A stretch of DNA of 64,000 nt from Limnothrix sp. FACHB-406 (GTDB lineage: Bacteria; Cyanobacteriota; Cyanobacteriia; CACIAM-69d), in assembly GCF_014698235.1 (NCBI RefSeq), contig NZ_JACJSP010000014.1, positions 1 to 64,000 of the forward strand, read 5' to 3'. This document shows, in pieces, positions 54,201-62,596 of the stretch. A program made the position numbers and the translations under genes. Position 1 is the stretch's first letter; every line of letters begins with the position of its first letter. Below the pieces are notes generated by a model that saw only the letters and a list, made by a program, of their open reading frames with translations, was not told the origin of the DNA and did no database searches.

Positions 54201-55919
54201 TTAGTAGTGGTTACCTACTTTGCGGTGGTGAACGGCCGTGAGGGCATTTTCCTTCGAGACCCGACCGTTATCCACGGCGCTGTAGACCAGCCAGTGATCC
54301 CCGCAATCCATCCGGCTGCTGACCTGGCATTCCAGATAGGCCAGCGCGTCGCTGAGGATGGGGGAGCCGTTGATGGCTTGCTGGGTTTCCACACCGGCAA
54401 AACGGTCTTCACCGGGGCCAAACCGCTTCAGGAAGTGCCGCATCAGGTGGCCGTAGTTGCCCTCTTCCAAGATGTTCAGCACGAAGCGATCGCCCACTTG
54501 CATCAGCGACTCGATCGCCCGGTCTTTGGCCACCGCGATCGTGATTCCCAGGGGCTGGAAGCTGGCTTGCACCACCCAAGAGGCCAACATGGCGCTGGCC
54601 ACATCGCCCTTCTTGGCCGTGATGATATACAAGCCGCCGCTCAAGCGGCCCAAGGCCTTATCCAAATCGGAATCCAGGGACTTCATTTGCTTGACGGTCT
54701 CTTTAACCATCAATGCCTGGCCCAAGTCCGTGCCCGCTTCTTCGCAGAGTTGGTAAGTGAACGCTTGGGGCTTGGTGCTAATCCGAATCACGTCAAAGGC
54801 TGGCTTCAGACCCAAATCCCGGAAGCGGTTAAACAGGGGATAGCTCGGCTCGTCTTGGCCACCGCCAGACTCAAACACACCAATCCGCTGCTTGTTGTTG
54901 GCCACGGTCAAGATGGTGCCGATCGCCGCTTCGCATTCCCCTTGGGGCGGTGCAGCCAAAACCAGCGCCACCGATCGCTCCACCAACTCCCGCAACTCCT
55001 GAGGATCAGCCGCTTTCAGATCCATCATTTCCACAGCCACGCCGGTTTTGGTGATCCCCTTGGCGATCGACTGGGACAGCCGATCGCTGTAGCCATAGTC
55101 GGACACATAGAACACGGCGGCAGTGGTTTCCGCTTCGGCCTTGGTTTGGCTCCAGTGGCGATAGCGACCGGTGAGTTCAACCACGTTGTGGCGCAACAGG
55201 GGGCCGTGGCCGGTGGCGATCGTGTGGTAGCCGGGGAGGGCATCCATCCGCTTCATGGCTCCCAAGACCGATCGAGCATTGGGGGCCATCAGGCACTCGT
55301 AATAGAACCGAAAATCCGGCTCGATCGCCCCTAAATCCGCATCAAACAGGTCATCGCTGCAATAGTGCATCCCAAAGGCATCGCAGGTGTAGAGGGTCTG
55401 CGTCCCGTGGTCATAGGTAAAGATCGTGTCTGGCCAATGGAGATTGGGCGCATTCAAAAACTCCAGCACATGCCCTTGGCCCAAATCCAGGCTCTCGCCG
55501 CTTTTCACCAGCAGTTTGCTGAAGGGCTGGTGAATCAGATTTTCCAGAAACTGAATCGCTACCTTGGAAGCCACCACGGTGATATTAGGATTCAGGGCCA
55601 GCAGATCCGCCACCAAGCCGCTGTGATCCGGTTCCGTGTGGCTCACCACCAAGTAATCAATCTGGGCCAGGTCGATCGCGCCCTTCAGGGTATCCAGATA
55701 AAGTTGGCGAAATTTGGCGTGGGAGGTGTCCACCAGGGCCACTTTGTCCCCGCGAATCAGGAAGGAGTTATAGGTTGTGCCGTTTTGCAGGCCAAATTCA
55801 ATATCAAAGCGATCGCGATCCCAGTCCAGCGATCGAATCGTCAGGGTTTGGGCGGCAATCTCGGCGGTTTGAATCGTCAACCGCTTCTCGGTTTGCGGAC
55901 GTTCTGTGGCGACAACCAT
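54201..55919 (-). CDS. flv3: Diflavin flavodiiron protein Flv3
   Basis: This 572-residue enzyme reduces O2 to water with electrons from photosystem I (Mehler-like reaction), usually with Flv1. The N-terminal lactamase-like domain keeps the diiron ligand motif HTEPDHSG (about residue 94) and later His in YHTIATGHGP. The flavodoxin domain (about 270-410) and C-terminal flavin-reductase domain (about 425-570, SGGLYIITAKKGDVASAML) follow. Complete ligands argue against Flv1-type. Assignment to Flv3 rather than Flv2/4 is by overall pattern. AGGAGGT precedes the ATG. Flv1 is not in the window. Confidence 0.85.
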   Translation of the reverse strand: MVVATERPQTEKRLTIQTAEIAAQTLTIRSLDWDRDRFDIEFGLQNGTTYNSFLIRGDKVALVDTSHAKFRQLYLDTLKGAIDLAQIDYLVVSHTEPDHSGLVADLLALNPNITVVASKVAIQFLENLIHQPFSKLLVKSGESLDLGQGHVLEFLNAPNLHWPDTIFTYDHGTQTLYTCDAFGMHYCSDDLFDADLGAIEPDFRFYYECLMAPNARSVLGAMKRMDALPGYHTIATGHGPLLRHNVVELTGRYRHWSQTKAEAETTAAVFYVSDYGYSDRLSQSIAKGITKTGVAVEMMDLKAADPQELRELVERSVALVLAAPPQGECEAAIGTILTVANNKQRIGVFESGGGQDEPSYPLFNRFRDLGLKPAFDVIRISTKPQAFTYQLCEEAGTDLGQALMVKETVKQMKSLDSDLDKALGRLSGGLYIITAKKGDVASAMLASWVVQASFQPLGITIAVAKDRAIESLMQVGDRFVLNILEEGNYGHLMRHFLKRFGPGEDRFAGVETQQAINGSPILSDALAYLECQVSSRMDCGDHWLVYSAVDNGRVSKENALTAVHHRKVGNHY

Positions 55920-56060
55920 GCTCGCACCTCCTGGGCTTGACCGATCTGGATGGGGGATTTGTTAAGTTGTTTTACCTATCTTGACACAAGGGATACAGAA
56001 ATACTGGGCGATCGGGCGGGGCGATCGTTTGCAGTCGTGATGCTGAAAATTGACATGGCT

Positions 56061-56096
56061 TATCAGTAAACCTGAAGCGCTTCAAGTTTACTGATA
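56061..56096. other. 36-bp near-perfect palindrome
   Basis: TATCAGTAAACCTGAAGC (56061-56078) is followed directly by its complement with one mismatch (56079-56096). The palindrome has no spacer and lies about 140 bases ahead of the flv3 start and 75 past the M23 peptidase stop. It may be a regulator site or a terminator hairpin. The perfect centre GAAGCGCTTC is typical of dimeric regulator sites. Confidence 0.6.
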
Positions 56097-56170
56097 GGTC
56101 ACATTGCTATGCGAGTTGTCTGGGTGGGGCTGGGCTGCTTGATCTGCCACTCGATCGCTCGATCGCCAGG

Positions 56171-57427
56171 CTATTGCACTTGAGCAGCGGCCTTGGTTTC
56201 ATCGATCACGGCGTATTGGACTTTGTAGGAAGACTTCACCGCCTCGATCGTGGCAGCCATCAACGCTTCAAAGGGATCCTTGGGTTTGTCAGTAGCGGCG
56301 ATCGGGCTGCTTGCGCCCGCCAGGAACTTTGCTGGATCCGTCACCACCCAACCTTGGGCCGTGAGCTGACGAACTTCAAAGTGCAAGTGCGGCCCCGTGG
56401 ACATGCCCGTGCTGCCCACCCGACCGATCACCTCCCCTTGCTTAACCGTAGCTCCCGGTTTCACAAAAATTTCCGATAGGTGACCGTAAAGGGTCTTTTG
56501 CGTGTCGCCATGATCTAACACCACCGTTAGCCCATAGCCCCCCAAAAAGCCCCCGATCGAGACCTTGCCATCCAACACCGCCACCACGGGCGTGCCCAAG
56601 GGAGCCGAAAGGTCAGTGCCCGCATGAAAGCGGCTGTAGCCCAAGATCGGATGCACCCGCCAACCAAAGGAGGAGGAAATTGGAGCCAGGCTGGTGAGCG
56701 GAAACAGCATTTTTAGGTTGCCATTGCCCAACAGGCCCTTGGGGCGACCGCTGCGGAAATAGTAGCTGTTGGCATCGAAGTTCACGCCGTTTAAGCCCAC
56801 GGTTAGGGGGCCGATTTTGACGGAGATGGGCGATTGGGCCGGCAGGGCACTGCCCACGGAACCAAGGCGCATGGGGCTGCCCATTTGGAGGTGGGAACCC
56901 CGATCTCCCGTGGGAATGGCCACAATTCCGGGGTGGCCAGCTTGGCCGGGTTGCCCAGGCGATCGGGTCACGGTGCAACCGGCGCTGAGGCGGCCGCCCA
57001 CACTGGCGCAACCGGTGGAGCGTTCTGTGAACTGAATTTCGCTGGGCGGGGCCTGGCGTTGGGTGGCTCCCAAGTTGAAATCATTGGACTGGTCGATCGG
57101 GCCGCGGCTGGTGGAGCGCTCTTCCGGGGAAGGGGCCAGGCGAGGAACGTTTGGCAGTTCCCGTTGGGGAGTCCGTTCCACAGCCGGTGCGGGCCGCTCA
57201 ATTCGGGTTGGGCGATCGGGCTGGGCGGCGGGCTTCGGTTCCGGCGGCGCAGCGGGTGCTTCCGGGGCCAAGTCTGCGGAACCGCCGCTGGGGGCCGCGT
57301 CGATCGCCCGGATTGGGGTTGCCAGTCCGCCGAGCAAGCTGGTCATTGCGCCAACCCACCCGAGACCTTGCAAAATGCGACGGCGACGGCGTTGGAGACG
57401 GGTGGGGAAGTTGGGGCGGTGGTTCAT
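56171..57427 (-). CDS. M23 (LytM-type) peptidoglycan endopeptidase
   Basis: This 418-residue exported protein has a basic N-terminus and hydrophobic signal (about 10-40). A Pro/Ala-rich linker (about 45-120) and a C-terminal M23 peptidase domain follow. The zinc ligands are seen in RFHAGTDLSAP (HxxxD) and GPHLHFEVRQL (HxH), with GHLSEIFVKPG between. It should cut peptide cross-links or activate amidases in the periplasm. The frame is open to 57634; the ATG at 57427 starts MNHRPNFPTRLQ and best fits a signal sequence. Confidence 0.88.
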   Translation of the reverse strand: MNHRPNFPTRLQRRRRRILQGLGWVGAMTSLLGGLATPIRAIDAAPSGGSADLAPEAPAAPPEPKPAAQPDRPTRIERPAPAVERTPQRELPNVPRLAPSPEERSTSRGPIDQSNDFNLGATQRQAPPSEIQFTERSTGCASVGGRLSAGCTVTRSPGQPGQAGHPGIVAIPTGDRGSHLQMGSPMRLGSVGSALPAQSPISVKIGPLTVGLNGVNFDANSYYFRSGRPKGLLGNGNLKMLFPLTSLAPISSSFGWRVHPILGYSRFHAGTDLSAPLGTPVVAVLDGKVSIGGFLGGYGLTVVLDHGDTQKTLYGHLSEIFVKPGATVKQGEVIGRVGSTGMSTGPHLHFEVRQLTAQGWVVTDPAKFLAGASSPIAATDKPKDPFEALMAATIEAVKSSYKVQYAVIDETKAAAQVQ

Positions 57428-57804
57428 GGCGCGGTTGGGAGCGCAATGCATGGCGTAATGGGACGGGGACAGCAAAAACAGCGTGAAAGACCTGGTTCCA
57501 GAAGGAGCGCAGTGGGCTTCGGGCGGACGAGCCGCTGGGGAAGCGTCACCGAGCCTTAGACGGCGCGATCGCCCAAAATGTTCAGAAAATGTTGAGCCAC
57601 GGTCTGAAATCGCAGCCAAAAACGGCTGACGCACCCTTTGACCGGGGCTTTGGAGCCAGGACAGTTGCCAAAGCCTGAGGACGTTATTGCTCTCTTCAGG
57701 AATGGCAATGACGGGTCAGGGGGTTCCGGCTCAGTCCTCAGTCATGATAGCAAGGGAAAAAGCAAAAGCGCTTAACACAACCTCGCGGAAATCGAAAAGA
57801 CTAT
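57428..57804. other. Upstream region of the M23 gene, no other gene seen
   Basis: About 375 bases lie between the M23 peptidase start and the end of birA. An in-frame extension of the peptidase runs through part of it without family conservation. A run near 57730-57780 is A-rich. I see no RNA gene or repeat here. Confidence 0.4.
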
Positions 57805-58917
57805 TCAAGGATTCTTTAAAAAATCCGTAACCTTGCCACCGTCTGGGCCGGGGGGTTCAGGCGCTTGGGGCGATCGGGCATAGCCTAACCGCACCGCGCC
57901 GGGGGGGAGATGCAGTTCCGCAGCCAGTTGATCGGAAAACTTGACCCGGAGTTCTCCGCGCGGGGTAATGCCCACGGCGATTCCGGTGCGATCGCCCACT
58001 TGCACCGATCGCCCGCAGGTTTCCAGCAGTTCCAAATAATCTGCCAAAAAACTTTCGATGCCGCCCGTTTGGAGTTGTCGATCGCCCCGGTCTAAACCCG
58101 CGATCGCCAGGGCCGCCAACTCTGCCAGCGATCGAATCGGTGGCCCACCCTCCGCAGGGAAATCAGTCGGCGGCAACAGGGGCGGGGTGTTCAGTTGACT
58201 CGCCTGATTCGCCAATGCACTGGCCCCATGTAGCGAATTAGAGCCATCAGAAATCTTGGACGAGTTCGATGAGCGATCGACCCAATGACTTGAAGGATCT
58301 AAAGGATCTAGGCGATCTACTAATTGACGATCTACTGATTGATCTGATTGATCATGCGATCGTTCTGGAGACCCTAATTCTGGAAACTCCAATTCTGAAA
58401 ACAACTCCGTGGCATTGATCCCTGTCTCGGGAACCGGATTAGCCCAATTCAACCCCAACCCCGTAACCGCGCGGGCAATCTTGCCACCCACTAATCGGGT
58501 TTCCGTCAGCAGCCCGCCCCACTTGCGCCCCCGAACCACCAAATCATTGGGCCACTTCAGCGCCACCGGCACACCCCGATCGCGCAGGGTTTGCCCCAGG
58601 CCCCAAGCGGCCGCCAAGGTCAGTTGGGCCCCATCCTCCGGCAGCAACTGGGGTGCAAAATAGCGCGAGAGATACAACCCGCCCAAGGGCGACGACCATT
58701 GACGGCCCCACTGCCCCCGCCCTGCCGACTGTTGCAGCGCAATCACGATCGTCCTTGGCTGGGCTCCCGCTTGGGCCAGCTCCCAGGCCACCTGATTGGT
58801 GGAGCCGGTCTCCGCTAGCACCTGCAACCTGGGCAACCGAACACCGAGCCGCGCCGTTTCGCGCAACACGGCGGCACTGAACTCTGCGGGGTCGATCGGG
58901 GTGGGTTTCAACACCAA
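57805..58917 (-). CDS. birA: Biotin--protein ligase BirA (class I)
   Basis: This 370-residue enzyme attaches biotin to the carrier protein of acetyl-CoA carboxylase. The ATP/biotin loop GRGQWGRQWSSPLGGLYLS (about residue 70) and the catalytic Lys in ALKWPNDLVVRG (about 124) are clear. The C-terminal SH3-like domain (about 310-350) is present. There is no DNA-binding N-terminal domain. An unusual low-complexity insert of Asp/Ser/Gln residues (about 180-260, with DQSDQSVDRQLVDRLDPLD) separates the halves. ATG at 58917. Confidence 0.9.
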   Translation of the reverse strand: MVLKPTPIDPAEFSAAVLRETARLGVRLPRLQVLAETGSTNQVAWELAQAGAQPRTIVIALQQSAGRGQWGRQWSSPLGGLYLSRYFAPQLLPEDGAQLTLAAAWGLGQTLRDRGVPVALKWPNDLVVRGRKWGGLLTETRLVGGKIARAVTGLGLNWANPVPETGINATELFSELEFPELGSPERSHDQSDQSVDRQLVDRLDPLDPSSHWVDRSSNSSKISDGSNSLHGASALANQASQLNTPPLLPPTDFPAEGGPPIRSLAELAALAIAGLDRGDRQLQTGGIESFLADYLELLETCGRSVQVGDRTGIAVGITPRGELRVKFSDQLAAELHLPPGAVRLGYARSPQAPEPPGPDGGKVTDFLKNP

Positions 58918-59034
58918 TGGTTTTCTAATTGCTTGCTGATTTTTGAGGTCATGCTTATGGCGATCGCCCCTTACCCTACCGCGATCGGGTCACCCAGCGG
59001 ATCGCCCCCATTTCATTTCTCCAGCCCAGCCAGA

Positions 59035-59054
59035 CAAGGGGTTTAAACCCCTTG
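59035..59054. repeat. 20-bp palindrome, second copy
   Basis: CAAGGGGTTTAAACCCCTTG lies upstream of the Uma2-type gene and shares its core with the palindrome at 48067-48092. Confidence 0.75.
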
Positions 59055-59137
59055 CCCCCAGCCAGCCAGCACCAGCCATTTTTGGGATCTCTAGAATAGG
59101 GATTGAATTGACCCGCGATCGTCCGATCGCCCCGCCG

Positions 59138-59549
59138 ATGTCGAGCTTGTCCACTGCCCAGGAGTCCACCCCTGACAGCGCGATCGCACCAGCGGCCCCC
59201 TCAGCCCAACTAACTGAGATTGTTTATCCCTCCGCCGACGGCAAGCGCATCGCCGAAACCTATCTCCATTTCAACGCGCTCATCACCGTTTTGAAGGCAC
59301 TGGAATGGTACTTGCGGGGTCAGCAAGCCACCGTGTTAGCAAATCAGTTCCTCTACTACAGCCAAGGCTATCCCCGGCTGCGAGTGGCTCCCGATGTGAT
59401 GTTGATTTTTAATGTGGCTCCCGGTGGCCGAGACAACTACAAAATCTGGGAAGAGGGGGAAATTCCCAGCGTTATTTTTGAAGTCACCTCCCCCGGCACT
59501 CGCCAGGAAGACCAACACCATAAACATTGGCTCTATCAACAAATGGGGG
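59138..59549 (+). pseudogene. Uma2-type nuclease gene, 5' part split by IS607 element
   Basis: Residues 1-137 of a Uma2/DUF820 PD-(D/E)XK-fold protein are visible. They include YPRLRVAPDVMLIF and IPSVIFEVTSPGTRQED with the active-site Asp and Glu. The frame ends prematurely four codons after the insertion point. The mobile element inserts after ATGGGGG. The ATG at 59138 begins MSSLSTAQEST. Excision of 59550-61285 rejoins it exactly in frame with the 3' part. Confidence 0.85.
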
Positions 59550-59604
59550 TTGATCAACAGTAATTGATTTACTAACATTCGCTAACGTATGCCAATATTT
59601 AACC

Positions 59605-60180
59605 ATGGCATACATCCCTCTCAGAAAAGCGGTCGAATTTCTGGGATTGCATCCAAATACGCTAAGAAAGTACGCAGATGAAGGGAAGATCGAAACCATC
59701 CGAAACGAGGCGGGCCAGCGGCTTTATAACGTCGAGTCATATGGACGCAAGGCAACTCGATCTACCGTTGTTTGCTATTGCCGCGTCAGTTCTGCCAAGC
59801 AGCGGGACGATCTCGCAAGACAAGTCCAGTTCATGCGTGATCGCTACCCCGAAGCCGAAATCATCCAAGACATCGGATCAGGTCTCAACTTCAAGCGAAA
59901 AGGGTTGCAATCCCTACTGGTCAGACTCATGCGCGGCGATCAGCTCCAAATTGTGGTTGCCTGTCGAGACCGATTGTGTCGATTCGGATTCGAGTTGTTC
60001 GAGTTCATGGTTCAACAAAACGGTGGCGAACTCGTGGTTCTCGACCAATCTGTTCACTGCCCAGAATCAGAACTCACAGCCGATCTTCTCGCCATCCTTC
60101 ACCTCTTCTCTCGTCGAATGCCCGGACTCAGAAGCTACCGGAAGGCGATCCAGGAAGATCCGAATCTTCCTAACCCCTGA
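59605..60180 (+). CDS. tnpA: IS607-type serine recombinase (TnpA)
   Basis: This 191-residue recombinase starts with a MerR-like helix-turn-helix (MAYIPLRKAVEFLGLHPNTL). The resolvase catalytic domain follows: the active Ser is in CYCRVSSAKQRDDLARQ (about residue 63) and the Arg residues in VVACRDRLCRFGFELFEF. It moves the element by site-specific recombination through a circular intermediate. The length is typical. It overlaps tnpB by about 150 bases. Confidence 0.93.
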   Translation: MAYIPLRKAVEFLGLHPNTLRKYADEGKIETIRNEAGQRLYNVESYGRKATRSTVVCYCRVSSAKQRDDLARQVQFMRDRYPEAEIIQDIGSGLNFKRKGLQSLLVRLMRGDQLQIVVACRDRLCRFGFELFEFMVQQNGGELVVLDQSVHCPESELTADLLAILHLFSRRMPGLRSYRKAIQEDPNLPNP

Positions 60181-61261
60181 TCAAAAAGCGCTTCTGAAGC
60201 AATGGTTTGGCGTTTCCAGGTACGTCTACAACACCACAATCAAACATCTTCAGGAGCCGGGAACCAAAGCCAATTGGATGGCAGTTGCGCCCATCATCTT
60301 GGGTGCGCTACCGGAATGGGCCAAGTCCGTTCCCTATCAGATCAAAAAGATTGCGGTCAAAGATGCTTGCACGGCCGTTCGGGAAGCCAAGAAAAGCTTC
60401 AAAAAAGACGGACAAATTCGCAAGTGCCGTTTCCGCAGGCGCAAAGATCGGCAACAGACGATCTATATCCCCAAATCAGCCATCAGTGAAAACGGTGTCT
60501 ATTACACCATCTTGGGAAAAGCAACCCTAAAAGAATCAATTCCTGATGGCTTCAGTGATGGTCGGTTGACACTTGCCTATGGTGAGTATTACCTGATCAC
60601 CTCAACAGAAGTGCAACCCATTCAGTCCGAAAACCAAGGACGGGTGGTTGCCTTAGATCCCGGTGTCCGCACATTTATGACCTTCTTTGCTGAATCCTTC
60701 TACGGATGGATTGGCAATGACTCGAACTTGCTGATTCAAAAGCTGTGCTTCAAGCTGGATCGCCTGATTTCCAAAATTACCAAGGCTCAATCAGCCCAGA
60801 AGCGCCGCTTCAAGAAAGCCGCCGATCGCCTGCGTTCCAAGGTGCAACATCTGGTGAAAGAACTTCACCACAAAACCGCGCGGTTCCTGACTGAAAACTT
60901 TGATGTGATTTTGTTGCCCAGCTTTGAATCCTCTCAAATGGTGAGCAAATCACGTCGCAAGATCAAGTCGAAAACCGTGCGGCAAATGTTGACCCTATCG
61001 CATTACCAGTTCAAGAAACATTTAGAGTGGAAAGCTTGGGAGTTGGGCAAGATTGCCTTGACCAACATCAATGAAGCCTACACCTCTAAAACCGTTTCGT
61101 GGACAGGTGAAATCGTGAAGATTGGCGGCTCTCGGGTCATCAAGTCGAAAATCGATGGGCGATCAATGAATCGGGATCTCAATGGTGCTCGTGGGATCTT
61201 CCTACGGGCATTGGTTGATACGCCTTGGTTGAGAGACCATCTCGACTTATGTATTTGTTAG
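60023..61261 (+). CDS. tnpB: TnpB, RuvC-like nuclease lacking the zinc ribbon
   Basis: TnpB is an RNA-guided nuclease ancestor of Cas12. The helical N-terminal part (FLTPDQKALLKQWFGVSRYVYN) and RuvC motifs are present: first Asp in VALDPGVRTFMTFF, Glu in LLPSFESSQM and final Asp in MNRDLNGARGIFLRAL. The usual zinc ribbon (CxxC...CxxC) is replaced by SKTVSWTGEI and SKIDGRSM, without cysteines. The start is not clear: the frame is open from 59678, and a GTG at 60023 gives a normal length. Whether the guide RNA is encoded past the 3' end within the element cannot be seen; little room remains. Confidence 0.88.
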   Translation: MANSWFSTNLFTAQNQNSQPIFSPSFTSSLVECPDSEATGRRSRKIRIFLTPDQKALLKQWFGVSRYVYNTTIKHLQEPGTKANWMAVAPIILGALPEWAKSVPYQIKKIAVKDACTAVREAKKSFKKDGQIRKCRFRRRKDRQQTIYIPKSAISENGVYYTILGKATLKESIPDGFSDGRLTLAYGEYYLITSTEVQPIQSENQGRVVALDPGVRTFMTFFAESFYGWIGNDSNLLIQKLCFKLDRLISKITKAQSAQKRRFKKAADRLRSKVQHLVKELHHKTARFLTENFDVILLPSFESSQMVSKSRRKIKSKTVRQMLTLSHYQFKKHLEWKAWELGKIALTNINEAYTSKTVSWTGEIVKIGGSRVIKSKIDGRSMNRDLNGARGIFLRALVDTPWLRDHLDLCIC

Positions 61262-61285
61262 CATCCGTTAGCAAAAAAGTATCGG

Positions 61286-61641
61286 TACAGGAATACTGGC
61301 TGTTTGACCCCAAAAACGAGTGGATTGAGGGCCAATTACGCGGCTATCAATTAGGGCCGAGTCGCACACCGGACGGTGACCCCTGCGAGGCATACTTACC
61401 CATCACAGACAACCAAAGTGCTGTGTTGGGGTTGCGCTTAGAAGTTTGTGGGCCGCTCTTGCGATTCTTTAATGAGGCCACAGGGCAATGGCTACCGATG
61501 CCAGACGAGATCGGTGATGTGTTAGCTGAGCGCGATCGAGCTGCAGCAGAACGTGATCAAGAGCGTCAAGCCAAAGAAGCCGCGCTGGCAGAGTTAGCAG
61601 AATTACGGGAGCGCCTGCGACAACTGGAGACCGACGCATAA
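61286..61641 (+). pseudogene. Uma2-type nuclease gene, 3' part
   Basis: After the element the frame continues as VQEYWLFDPKNEWIEGQLRGY, the usual Uma2 continuation, and ends in a charged Ala/Glu coiled tail (ERDRAAAERDQERQAKEA). Joined to 59138-59549 it makes a 255-residue protein. As it stands this part lacks the N-terminal catalytic residues and its own start. Confidence 0.85.
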
Positions 61642-61793
61642 AGACGCATAAAAATGCATCGATTTTGTACGCATAGCGCCAATTTCAATCGCCTGAACCA
61701 TCTCCCGACCCTTGAAACTTTCCAGCATTCAAGTTAGGAGAAATTGCATATTCCACCTATCATGCCAACTCAGAACCCTTGGGAGGCTCGATC

Positions 61794-62582
61794 GTGACTG
61801 GCTGGCATTGGCGCAACTGGCAAGGACTGCCCTATCTCACCTGCTCCCTGTTGGAGCCAATTCCCCACGGTTTTTTTACCCGGCACTTTGCCCCCCGCCC
61901 GCCGGCCGAGTTGGCCCCGGTGCTGGATGAAGCGGCCCAAACTTTCCGAGTCAAGCAGGTGCATGGCGATCGGGTGGTGGCTCCGGCGGAAATCGCAGAA
62001 ATCACAGCAGGGGCCGTGCTCCAAGAGGCGACGGCCACCGCCAGCGAACAATCCACCTATCCCCAAGCCGATGGCCTGTTGAGCGATCGCCCGGGGCAGG
62101 TGATGTGGGTTTGCAGCGCCGATTGCACCCCGGCCTTGATTGCGGATTTAAAAACCGGTCAGGTGGCGGCGGTGCATTCCGGTTGGCGGGGAACGGCGGT
62201 GGCCATTGTGCCCAAGGCGATCGAGCGGATGCGCCAACAGGGCAGTCAACTGGCGGATTTGCGGGTGGCGCTGGGCCCGGCCATTTCCGGTTCGGTTTAT
62301 CAAGTGACGGAAGCGGTGGCTGAAGAGGTGGTGGCCTCGCTGGCTGTGCCCCTGAAGGAGGCCCAAGGTTGGGAACAGCCGCCCGTGTTGCCGGATCCGG
62401 AACCGGGAAAGGCGCGGTTGGATGTGCGCCAAACGATCGTCCAGCAGGTGTTGAATTTGGGTCTCGATCGGGAGCAGGTTACCATCGCGCCCCACTGCAC
62501 CTACTGCGAGCGCGATCGGTTCTTTTCCTATCGCCGCGACGGTACGAAGACGGTGCAATGGTCAGGAATTGTTAGCACTTGA
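61794..62582 (+). CDS. pgeF: Laccase-domain protein PgeF (YfiH/polyphenol oxidase family)
   Basis: This 262-residue enzyme of the multicopper-laccase-like PgeF family edits peptidoglycan precursors and also acts on purine nucleosides. The metal triad is in KQVHGDRV (His), VCSADCTPALIAD (Cys) and VAAVHSGWRGTAVAIV (His), followed by the C-terminal Cys/His region APHCTYCERDRFFSYRRDG. The GTG at 61794 has a GGGAGG ribosome site at seven bases. It converges with the TPR-GT61 gene 15 bases away. Confidence 0.9.
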   Translation: MTGWHWRNWQGLPYLTCSLLEPIPHGFFTRHFAPRPPAELAPVLDEAAQTFRVKQVHGDRVVAPAEIAEITAGAVLQEATATASEQSTYPQADGLLSDRPGQVMWVCSADCTPALIADLKTGQVAAVHSGWRGTAVAIVPKAIERMRQQGSQLADLRVALGPAISGSVYQVTEAVAEEVVASLAVPLKEAQGWEQPPVLPDPEPGKARLDVRQTIVQQVLNLGLDREQVTIAPHCTYCERDRFFSYRRDGTKTVQWSGIVST

Positions 62583-62596
62583 TGGATGCAAGAGGC

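Larger units (their letters stand above)
59550..61285 (+). mobile_element. IS607-family insertion sequence
   Basis: A 1736-base element carries a serine-recombinase tnpA and an overlapping tnpB. The boundary lies between GG dinucleotides (the target ATGGGGG is followed by TACAGG when the element is removed), which fits IS607 target choice. No target duplication is seen. The pair CTAAC...CTAAC at 59572-59586 near the left end and its complement GTTAG...GTTAG at 61257-61271 near the right end, both with 10-base period, look like recombinase-binding sites. Exact ends cannot be fixed within a few bases of the shared GG. Confidence 0.88.
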
